NCBI GenBank assembly: GCA_964469555.1
Contig: CAYYAQ010000033.1
Span: 1 to 38,585 of the forward strand
DNA: 38,585 nt
Source: CAYYAQ01 sp964469555
GTDB taxonomy: Bacteria > Planctomycetota > UBA1135 > UBA2386
Reading direction: 5' to 3'
Below, piece by piece: positions 16,150 to 23,365 of this stretch (position 1 is the stretch's first letter; each line of letters begins with the position of its first letter). Under the pieces are notes generated by a model. That model had not been told where the DNA came from. It was given only the letters and a program-made list of their open reading frames with translations, and searched no databases. The translations under genes and the position numbers were made by a program.

Positions 16150-16840
16150 GCGAGTCACCTCTGGCTTGCCAGTCGACCTCGTCGGCCCTATCAACCCGGC
16201 CCTCCCAGTTCACATCGTGGAGCAGGTTCAAGAGTTCGACGACGGAATCCACGTGCATTCGTTCCAAGATCCGCGAACGGTGCACCTGGACCGTCTTGTG
16301 GCTCAGTCCGAGATTCAACGCGATCTCCTTGACCGTCTTGCCTTGGCAGAACATGGGGAGCAGTTCGAACTCACGCTTCGTCAATCGCTCGAGACGGCTT
16401 CGAGTGTCCCGGGCGGTGAATGCCTTGGCTCGTTGCGCGCGCGCGGTGTCGAGGGCGCTGCGCACGAGACCGGTGAGGCGATGCTGGCGCAGTGGTTTCT
16501 CCAGAAAGTCCACGGCGCCGTGGCGAACCGCTTCGACGGCATTCGGAATGTCGCCGTGCCCACTCATCATGATCACCTGAACTCCTGGATAGTCCTCACC
16601 GAGTTTGCGGAGCAAGGTGAATCGCTCGACTCCAGGAAGGACCATGTCGATGACCGCGCAGCCGAACTCGTTCGGGTGAAGAGCGGCGAGAAACCCCGCC
16701 GCGCTGGTGTGACACACCACCGAAACACCGACCGCCCCCAGGAAATTGGCGACCACTCGCAGGATGGCGGGATCATCGTCGACGACGTGTACTCGTTCGG
16801 CGGGAGCTTCCGTTCTGGCGTGGTCTGGAATCGCTGTCAT
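16124..16840 (-). CDS. FixJ-type response regulator (REC plus LuxR HTH)
   Basis: A 238-residue two-component response regulator. The receiver domain (residues 16-130) has the acidic cluster DDD at 21-23, the phosphoacceptor Asp65 in CAVIDMVLPG, the switch Ser93 in MMSGHGD and Lys115 in FLEKPL. The LuxR/FixJ-type HTH domain lies at about 150-210 (LTKREFELLPMFCQGKTVKE, then LGLSHKTVQVHRSRILERM). The tail (WEGRVDRADEVDWQARGDS) is charged and unstructured. The MSGHGDIPNAVEAVRHGAVD stretch is typical of FixJ and TtrR regulators. No histidine kinase is present in the window, so this is an orphan here. The start at 16840 was chosen because residues upstream are unrelated to the family. Confidence 0.9.
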   Translation of the reverse strand: MTAIPDHARTEAPAERVHVVDDDPAILRVVANFLGAVGVSVVCHTSAAGFLAALHPNEFGCAVIDMVLPGVERFTLLRKLGEDYPGVQVIMMSGHGDIPNAVEAVRHGAVDFLEKPLRQHRLTGLVRSALDTARAQRAKAFTARDTRSRLERLTKREFELLPMFCQGKTVKEIALNLGLSHKTVQVHRSRILERMHVDSVVELLNLLHDVNWEGRVDRADEVDWQARGDSRESNPGLG

Positions 16841-16954
16841 GTCTTGGCGATGAGACTTCGATCTAGCGTTGCGAATTGTAGCCCCAGAAGGCTCTACCGT
16901 CACCCCAGTGACGATGATAGTCCCAAACCCGTGGATGGTGCTCTTCGGCGCGAC

Positions 16955-17626
16955 CTATTTGGCGAGCATCTCGACGTGCATCCTGGCGAGGTCACCCATG
17001 TAGGACAGACTCGTGTGGGTCTTCGCGGACAACTCGAGATGGTGCAGGGCCTTCGCGGGCGCGCCGGTCGCCTCGTAGTACAAGCCCAGATACAGGTGGC
17101 AGTAGAAGAGCGCTGACGCCGACTGTCTCGTTCCAGACGCGGACTTTGCCTCGCGGGCCACGTCGGCCGGAGTGGCCCGACCGGCGAACATCTCGTAGAC
17201 GGTCATCATCGGGATGCGACCATCCGGTCCGACGGGAAGCAGCGCCTTTTTCGCTGCGACGACGCCGTCAAGCTTGGCCTTGCAGAGGAAGTGCCATACC
17301 GCGTTCTCCACGTCGTCCGAATTGACGGTACGGTGTGATTCGAACTGACGAATGCCGTCCTGGTAGCGACCTGCGTAGTAGTAGGCGATCCCGCGACGCC
17401 AGTGCTGCGGCTCAACGGAGGGATTGGCGGCGATGTAGACGTCGAAATCCGCGATGGCGAGGTCGAAGCGACCCGCCTTCAAGTGGATGTCGCCGCGGCG
17501 GTCGGCATCGAGCGGTGAGAGTTTCGGCTGGGCTGGCGGCGGGTCGGCCTCACACCCGCCCCCGACCAGGATTGGGATGACCAGTGCAGTGATCAGAAGA
17601 CGAGCGGCGAGGAACCTTCGAAACAC
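16955..17626 (-). CDS. TPR-containing lipoprotein
   Basis: A 223-residue predicted lipoprotein. The signal ends in a lipobox, LVGGGC, with Cys25 as the acylated residue, followed by a proline-rich linker. Tetratricopeptide-like helix pairs follow (GDIHLKAGRFDLAIADFDVY, RRGIAYYYAGRYQDGIRQF, CHLYLGLYYEATGAPAKAL, HLELSAKTH), suggesting a protein-protein interaction role at the cell envelope. It belongs to the same strand as the response regulator 114 bases downstream and is divergent from the thioesterase, 41 bases away. Confidence 0.78.
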   Translation of the reverse strand: MFRRFLAARLLITALVIPILVGGGCEADPPPAQPKLSPLDADRRGDIHLKAGRFDLAIADFDVYIAANPSVEPQHWRRGIAYYYAGRYQDGIRQFESHRTVNSDDVENAVWHFLCKAKLDGVVAAKKALLPVGPDGRIPMMTVYEMFAGRATPADVAREAKSASGTRQSASALFYCHLYLGLYYEATGAPAKALHHLELSAKTHTSLSYMGDLARMHVEMLAK

Positions 17627-17667
17627 GAGACTAGGATACGCTCCGAGAACCCAGTCTTCGAGAACTC

Positions 17668-18153
17668 ATGGCCGAACACCTCCCGTACACGCACAACTGC
17701 TTCGTCTGCGGCGTCGACAACCCGCACGGTCTTCACCTTCGATTCTCCTCGGCGAATGACGAAGTCACGTCCGACTTCACGCCGCGAGTCGAGCACGCGG
17801 GCTACCCCGGCGTGCTGCACGGCGGAGTGGTCGGCGCAGCACTGGACGAGGCGATGTTCTGGGCGGCCACCCACGGGGTCAGCCGTATGCACTTGTCCGC
17901 AGAGTTGACAGTGCGCTACCGCAAGAAAGTCGAAGTCGGCTGTAGCTACCGACTCGTGGCGCGAATCGTGAAGGCAGCACGCTCGATGTGCCGAACGGAA
18001 GCCGAGCTCCTCGACGCAGACAGCGAAGTGTGCGCGAACGCGACTGGCAAGTATCTGCCACTGCCGAAGGAGGACGTTGATCTCGTTCTCCGGGACTTTC
18101 ATGCCGACGACAGCACCGTTCCACTCGAGCGTTACCTCGCCAATCGAGACTGA
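17668..18153 (+). CDS. PaaI-like hotdog-fold thioesterase
   Basis: A 161-residue cytoplasmic protein of the 4HBT/PaaI thioesterase superfamily, which hydrolyses acyl-CoA thioesters. The opening CFVCGVDNPHGLHL is a typical start of one subgroup, and the central helix carries the motif HGGVVGAALDEAM with His51, Gly52-Gly53 and Asp60 in the usual active-site positions. Downstream strands (LTVRYRKKVEVGCSYRLVAR, AELLDADSEVCANATGKYL) complete the fold. Length is normal for the family. Substrate cannot be read from the sequence. It is the only clearly cytoplasmic metabolic enzyme between 16.9 and 35 kb. Confidence 0.85.
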   Translation: MAEHLPYTHNCFVCGVDNPHGLHLRFSSANDEVTSDFTPRVEHAGYPGVLHGGVVGAALDEAMFWAATHGVSRMHLSAELTVRYRKKVEVGCSYRLVARIVKAARSMCRTEAELLDADSEVCANATGKYLPLPKEDVDLVLRDFHADDSTVPLERYLANRD

Positions 18154-18237
18154 TCACGCTTCGCCCGCCGAGGACAGATCACTAAACTCCGTCAGTCCGT
18201 AATGGACGCTGTCTGTCTCTCACCCCGGGATCGAAGA

Positions 18238-20748
18238 ATGAACGGACTCGCGCGAACCACGTCGTACTTGTTGGCTCTCCTGCTCGCAGCCTGCGGTGGC
18301 GGAGGTGGCGGAGGTGGCGGAGGCGGCGGTGACGTTCTCACCGGAACGCTCACGATCCCCGCGCTGAGCTCCGGCGCGAACTTTCGGGAGCGGGGGCCCA
18401 ACGACGACGTCCATCATGCCGAGCGGGCCGGAACCCTGGAGGTGGGCGGATCTCTTCGCATCTTCGGTCGAGTCGATCCAAGATCCGATGAGTTGGACGT
18501 CTTCCGCATCGCCTCGAAAGGCTCGATGCGAGTCACCGTGGAGCTCCTCAGCGAGCACGCTGCGACGTGCCACCTGTTCGAAATCGAAACCGGTCGCGAA
18601 GTGTTCCGTCTGCAGGCCGGGCAATCGCGAGCTGTCGGCGTGGGGGTTCGAGAATTCGACCTCGTGGTCGCTCCCGGGGCTGAGGCGTCGGACTACGTCG
18701 TAAACCTCGAGACCTCCGCTCCGGAGAACGAGGACATCGACCTGCCGTTGCCCGCGCACGCGCCCGCCCGAGAGAGCGACCCACAGGCGCTCTACCTGGG
18801 TGCGCACTACGAGATGATCCCCGGCGAGATCGTGGTCATGCGCGACGGAGACAATCCGGAATCCGCGCTGAAGATCCCTGGGTGCGAACGGCTGAGCGGC
18901 GGGAAGGGACCACTCGAGCTCTACAACATGATCGGGCCGAAGCTCGCGAAGCCTCTCGACCAGGGAGCGACGCTCGCAAAAAGTCTCGAGCTCGCGACGA
19001 CGCTCCTCGCAAAGCGCATCGAAGAGATGCCCGGCGTCCGCGCCGCGTCGCCGAACCTCCTCTACCGCGCGTTCACCACCGAGCCGAACGACCCGCTCTA
19101 CGCCCGGCAGTGGCACTACAAGCAGATCAAGCTGCCGTTGGCGTGGGACATCACGACCGGATCGTCGAGCGTCATCGTCGGCGTCGTCGACACCGGCATG
19201 GTCCTGGGACATCCGGATTTCGTCGGCAGGCTGATCGCCGGCGTCGACATGATCTCCAACATCGACAGGGCGCTCGACGGCGACGCCCGCGACCCCAACC
19301 CGGATGATCCTGGTTCCGGTGGTGGCGCGGTCCCGAGTTCGTTCCACGGCACGCACGTCGGGGGAACGATCGGGGCTCGGACCAACAACGCTTCAGGTTG
19401 CGCCGGCGTCGACTGGAGCTGCAAGCTCATGCCGATCCGCGTCCTCGGCAAGGGTGGCAGCGGCTCGCTCCAGGACATCGCCGACGGGATCCTCTACGGG
19501 GCACGGTTGCCGAACTCCTCCGGAACTCTGCCACCCCAGAGATGCAACGTGATGAACATGAGCCTGGGCGGACCGGGTTCGACGACGGTCTTGCAGAAGG
19601 CCTGCGACGACGCTGCAGCCGCTGGGGTCCTGTTGATCGCCGCGTCGGGCAACGACAACAAGTCCGTCATGAACTTTCCGGCGAGCTACACATCTGTCGT
19701 GTCGGTCGGTTCGACGGACTACGTCCGTGCGCGAGCGCCCTATTCGAATTTCGCGAACAACATCGACATCTGGGCGCCGGGCGGCAACCAGCGCGTCGAC
19801 CTCAACGCGGATTCGTTTCCCGACGGCGTTCTCTCCACCGTGGCGACGGGATTCGCGACCACGCGCGCCGCGTCTTACACCTATCTGCAGGGGACTTCGA
19901 TGGCCTCCCCCCACGTCGCCGGAGTCGCCGCGTTGATGTTGGCCGTCAAACCGGCGATGAATCTGAGTGAGTTCAAGGGAATCCTGGCTTCCAGCGCTCA
20001 AGCGGGCAACAACCTCCCCAACAGCGGCGTCTTGATCGACGCGCACGCGGCAGTGCTCGCGGCGAAGTCGGGTGGACCGACGACTCCGATCCTCGTCGCG
20101 ACACCGAATGCGGTGAACTTCGACCCAGGCGAGACCGCGAAGTCGGTCACGCTCGCGAACAAGGGAACGGGGACGCTGACCTACGAACCGACGAAGAGTG
20201 GCTTCACCTACAAGAGTGGGACCGGTTGGCTCAGCCCGACCATCGTGACCGGTGGCACGAACATCACGCACAATCGGTTGGATATCGTGGTGAATCCAAC
20301 GGGGCAGGCCAACGGAAAGTACGAAGCCCTGGTGACAGTCGTGTACTCCAGCGGAGGCTCCGACCACACCGCGCTCATCACGATCACCATGCATGTGGGC
20401 TCGAGGAGCGCGAGCGGGGAGACGATATTTGTGTTGGTGGTCGACTTCGACACCCTGAACACGAGCTTCCAGGCGACCACGACCGCCAAACAGAGCTACC
20501 TCTACGCGGTGCCAGCCGTGACCGTGGGATCGTATCTGATCGCGGCGGGCACGGACCGGGACAACGACGGCTTCATCGGAGACGCCGGCGAGTTGTTCGG
20601 CGTCTGGCCAAGTTGGGACTTCCCACTCATCCTGTCGGCCACCGGGACGGGTCAGACCAGAAATGGTCTCGACTTCGACCTCGGCCTGATCATCAAGCTC
20701 AGCACCGGAAAGGAACGACCGAAGTTCAAGCTGCTGCCGCGCCGCTAG
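18238..20748 (+). CDS. lipoprotein subtilase (S8 serine protease)
   Basis: An 836-residue secreted protease. The signal ends in the lipobox LLAAC with Cys19, followed by a run of 12 glycines. Residues 32-280 form a prodomain-like region: a beta-rich part with SDELDVFRI and DFDLVV-like strands (pre-peptidase fold), then an inhibitor-like segment (PGEIVVMR, EEMPGVRAASPN). The catalytic domain has Asp318 in IVGVVDTGM, His370 in SSFHGTHVGG, the oxyanion Asn472 in IAASGND and Ser554 in QGTSMASPHVAG, so the triad is complete. The C-terminal part (about 630-836) has an Ig-like BACON-type repeat and a final beta domain. The start at 18238 was chosen for its signal peptide; the frame opens 36 bases earlier. 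The stop shares a CTAG with the convergent gene. Confidence 0.9.
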   Translation: MNGLARTTSYLLALLLAACGGGGGGGGGGGGDVLTGTLTIPALSSGANFRERGPNDDVHHAERAGTLEVGGSLRIFGRVDPRSDELDVFRIASKGSMRVTVELLSEHAATCHLFEIETGREVFRLQAGQSRAVGVGVREFDLVVAPGAEASDYVVNLETSAPENEDIDLPLPAHAPARESDPQALYLGAHYEMIPGEIVVMRDGDNPESALKIPGCERLSGGKGPLELYNMIGPKLAKPLDQGATLAKSLELATTLLAKRIEEMPGVRAASPNLLYRAFTTEPNDPLYARQWHYKQIKLPLAWDITTGSSSVIVGVVDTGMVLGHPDFVGRLIAGVDMISNIDRALDGDARDPNPDDPGSGGGAVPSSFHGTHVGGTIGARTNNASGCAGVDWSCKLMPIRVLGKGGSGSLQDIADGILYGARLPNSSGTLPPQRCNVMNMSLGGPGSTTVLQKACDDAAAAGVLLIAASGNDNKSVMNFPASYTSVVSVGSTDYVRARAPYSNFANNIDIWAPGGNQRVDLNADSFPDGVLSTVATGFATTRAASYTYLQGTSMASPHVAGVAALMLAVKPAMNLSEFKGILASSAQAGNNLPNSGVLIDAHAAVLAAKSGGPTTPILVATPNAVNFDPGETAKSVTLANKGTGTLTYEPTKSGFTYKSGTGWLSPTIVTGGTNITHNRLDIVVNPTGQANGKYEALVTVVYSSGGSDHTALITITMHVGSRSASGETIFVLVVDFDTLNTSFQATTTAKQSYLYAVPAVTVGSYLIAAGTDRDNDGFIGDAGELFGVWPSWDFPLILSATGTGQTRNGLDFDLGLIIKLSTGKERPKFKLLPRR
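18295..18330 (+). repeat. polyglycine codon tract, 9-bp unit
   Basis: Twelve glycine codons directly follow the lipobox cysteine of the subtilase. Nine of them are three exact copies of the 9-base unit GGTGGCGGA, and the last three depart from it. The glycines form a flexible tether between lipid anchor and enzyme. Tandem units in multiples of three could gain or lose copies without a frameshift. Confidence 0.85.
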
Positions 20749-21815
20749 TAGCGGTGCACGGCCTTGATCTGGCCGAGACCCGTCTGCCGCCAGACTTCCT
20801 TCCCCTTCTCGTCGAGGAAGACCACGTCGTTGCCCGCGATCACGGTGGATCCATCGCTAGCCCGCATCGCGGAGTGCGGCTTGTCCTTTGTGTACTCCCA
20901 CACGACCTTGCCCTTGGGATCCACTTCCACGACGCCCTTCCCGCTACTGCGAACGAACAGCGTGTTGCCGTTGGCCAGGCGCTCGGCGTCGATGACACCA
21001 CCACCGGTGTCATGGCTCCACACGACTTTGCCCGCGGGGTCCACCTCGAAGATCTTGCGCGCCGGACTGTCGACGACGAGGGTGTTGCCCGAGGGCAGCC
21101 GATCTGCGTCGTTGGGCCAGTTCGTGCCCTTCCACTCCCAGACGAACTTGCCGTCGCGGTCGACCTCGACGACGCGCTTCTTCTTGCCGCCTGCGATGAT
21201 GGTGTGACCGTTCGAAAGGCGATCCGCGTCGAGGGGGTTCTTGCACTCAGACGTCTCCCACACGATCTTCCCTTTCGCGTCGATTTCGACGACCTTGCCC
21301 TGCTTGAGCAAGCACACGAGGTAGTTGCCGTTCGCAAGTCGATCAGCGTCGTAGATCTGCTCGCCGACGACGATCTCGCGGATCTGCTTGCCCTTGGCGT
21401 CGAACTCCACGATCCGGTCCTTGCTGATCTCCGCGACCTGAGTGATCCCGAGGTCGCGAACTCCCGCGACACCCCAACGTCCGGCGTGGGCCCGCACTAC
21501 ATCCTTGTCCTTCGCGAGCTTCTCGAGGCTCGGAAGCGCCGAGCGAGAATGGTGCCCCAGCATCCTCAGTATCTGCACGCAAGAGCACACGACTTCAGAT
21601 CGAGGATGGTTGATCGCGCGCGTGAGGGCGGGGACGGCGTCCTTTCCGAGGAGCAGCAAACCGCGAGCTGCCTCGCGTTTCCTCTCCGGTATCTCGAGGA
21701 ACGTGACCAGACGTTGCGCCTCTCGTCTGGCGAGACGGTCCTTGTCTCTCTGCGCCATCGCGAGCCCGCCCGTCAAGAGAACCAATACGGCGGTCAGTTC
21801 TTCACGCAGCACCAT
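20745..21815 (-). CDS. secreted HEAT-repeat and beta-propeller protein
   Basis: A 356-residue exported protein with a signal peptide (AVLVLLTGGLAMAQ). Residues 30-110 are HEAT-like helices (LVTFLEIPERKREAARGLLL, AVPALTRAINHPRSEVV, SALPSLEKLAKD). Residues 120-350 are a repeat array of about 42-residue units, each with a pattern of VVEVD..GKVVWE, then DADRL.NGNTLV (for example KRVVEVDRDGKFVWEW, RKIFEVDPAGKVVW, KGVVEVDPKGKVVWEY), matching small propellers of the PQQ or arylsulfotransferase-like class. No catalytic motif is visible. The combination suggests a secreted scaffold or sensor. The TAG stop overlaps the subtilase stop within CTAG, and the start is 56 bases from the divergent sulfatase. 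Confidence 0.78.
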   Translation of the reverse strand: MVLREELTAVLVLLTGGLAMAQRDKDRLARREAQRLVTFLEIPERKREAARGLLLLGKDAVPALTRAINHPRSEVVCSCVQILRMLGHHSRSALPSLEKLAKDKDVVRAHAGRWGVAGVRDLGITQVAEISKDRIVEFDAKGKQIREIVVGEQIYDADRLANGNYLVCLLKQGKVVEIDAKGKIVWETSECKNPLDADRLSNGHTIIAGGKKKRVVEVDRDGKFVWEWKGTNWPNDADRLPSGNTLVVDSPARKIFEVDPAGKVVWSHDTGGGVIDAERLANGNTLFVRSSGKGVVEVDPKGKVVWEYTKDKPHSAMRASDGSTVIAGNDVVFLDEKGKEVWRQTGLGQIKAVHRY

Positions 21816-21871
21816 GTCGCGAATGCTACTCGATGTCGATTCGAGTGCCGACGGGAACTACGATCGGCGAG

Positions 21872-23359
21872 ATGAACCGAACTCTCTTCCCAGTATTCCT
21901 GTTCGTTGCGGCCCTCGCGACTCAGCCGCTCGCCAGCCAGGACGCGGAGAAGCCCGGACGACCCAACATCCTGTTCGCCATCGCCGACGACTGGGGGTGG
22001 CCACACGCAGCCGCGTACGGCGACGCCGTCGTCAAGACACCCAGCTTCGATCGGATCGCCGCGCACGGGATGATGTTTGACCACGCGTATGTCTCTTCGC
22101 CGTCTTGCACTCCGTCCCGGGGAGCCATCCTCACCGGCAAGTACCACTGGCTGCTCGGGCCCGGAGCCAATCTCTACGGAACGTTTCGAGACGACCTGAC
22201 GACATACGTCGAAATCCTGTCGAAGACTGGTTACGCAGCCGGCTGCACGGGCAAGGCGTGGGGCCCCGGGCGACCCCAGACACGCGGGCGACCGCTCGCC
22301 GGGAAGCGTCACAAGAACTTCGGCGCGTTCCTGAAGGCGCGCGAGGGCGGCAAGCCGTTCGTATTCTGGCTCGGCACGTCGGACCCGCACCGACCATTCA
22401 AGAAGGGCTCCGGCAAGAAGAGCGGCATGGATCTCTCGAGGGTCCACATGTTCGGGCACTACCCGGACGTCGAGGAGATCCGCAGCGATGTCGCGGACTA
22501 CTACTTCGAAGTGCAACGCTTCGATCGCCTCGTCGGAAACGCGCTGAAGCTGCTAGAGGCGTCGGGCGAGTTGAAGAACACGATCGTCGTGATGACCGGC
22601 GACCACGGCATGCCGTTCCCGCGCTGCAAGAGCAACGTCTACGACGCCGGCATGCGGGTGCCGCTGGCGATCATGTGGGGGGACCGCGTCGCGACCCCGG
22701 GTCGAACCTCGAAGCAGTTCGTTTCCCTCACCGATCTCGCGCCGACGTTCCTCGAGGCCGCGGGAGTCGCAGTCCCGAAGGACATGACCGGCCGCAGCAT
22801 GATGAAGCTGTTGACCGACCCGGATCACGAGGATCCGCGACGCTCCTCGATCATCTTCGGCAAGGAGCGCCACGTCCCCTCGCAGGAGACTCCGAACATG
22901 GGCGGCTACCCCTGCCGCGCGATACGGACACACCGCTACCTGTACATCGTCAACTACAGTCCAGACCGCTGGCCCAACGGCACGCCAAACTTCGAGAAGG
23001 CAGCCATTCCCGGCAATTGGTTCGCCGACACCGACAACGGCCCGACGAAGACCTACATCATCGCGAACAAGGACAAGGACGACGTGCATCGACGGGCGTA
23101 CGAGTTGTGCTTCGCGAAACGCCCGGCCGAGGAGTTCTACGACTTGAAGGCCGACGAGGACCAGCTGCGGAACCTCGCGTCGGATCCAAAGGTGAGGGAC
23201 GAGATGAACGACCTGACCCGGAAGCTGGCCAGCCTTCTAGCGGTCTGCCGCGATCCCCGATCCGACGGCAAGGGCGACCAGTGGGACCACGCGAAATACA
23301 CCGGCGGCGGCCCGAAGCACCCATCCTGGCGCAAGAAGAAACAGCGACGGAAGAAGTAG
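21872..23359 (+). CDS. secreted formylglycine sulfatase 1
   Basis: A 495-residue exported sulfatase. A signal peptide (LFPVFLFVAALATQPLASQ) is followed by PNILFAIADDWGW, where Asp39-Asp40 bind the metal. The signature CTPSRGAILTGK contains Cys79, the residue converted to formylglycine, in the canonical C-x-P-S-R form. Downstream are GKAWGPG, KPFVFWLGTSDPHRPF, and the second metal site VVMTGDHGMPF. Sulfatases of this type remove sulfate esters from polysaccharides or other organics; the target here is unknown. The start was chosen at 21872 because the signal peptide begins there. A lysine-rich C-terminus (RKKKQRRKK) is unusual but occurs in several other proteins of this window. It ends six bases from the convergent stop. 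Confidence 0.92.
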   Translation: MNRTLFPVFLFVAALATQPLASQDAEKPGRPNILFAIADDWGWPHAAAYGDAVVKTPSFDRIAAHGMMFDHAYVSSPSCTPSRGAILTGKYHWLLGPGANLYGTFRDDLTTYVEILSKTGYAAGCTGKAWGPGRPQTRGRPLAGKRHKNFGAFLKAREGGKPFVFWLGTSDPHRPFKKGSGKKSGMDLSRVHMFGHYPDVEEIRSDVADYYFEVQRFDRLVGNALKLLEASGELKNTIVVMTGDHGMPFPRCKSNVYDAGMRVPLAIMWGDRVATPGRTSKQFVSLTDLAPTFLEAAGVAVPKDMTGRSMMKLLTDPDHEDPRRSSIIFGKERHVPSQETPNMGGYPCRAIRTHRYLYIVNYSPDRWPNGTPNFEKAAIPGNWFADTDNGPTKTYIIANKDKDDVHRRAYELCFAKRPAEEFYDLKADEDQLRNLASDPKVRDEMNDLTRKLASLLAVCRDPRSDGKGDQWDHAKYTGGGPKHPSWRKKKQRRKK

Positions 23360-23365
23360 CCTCGG

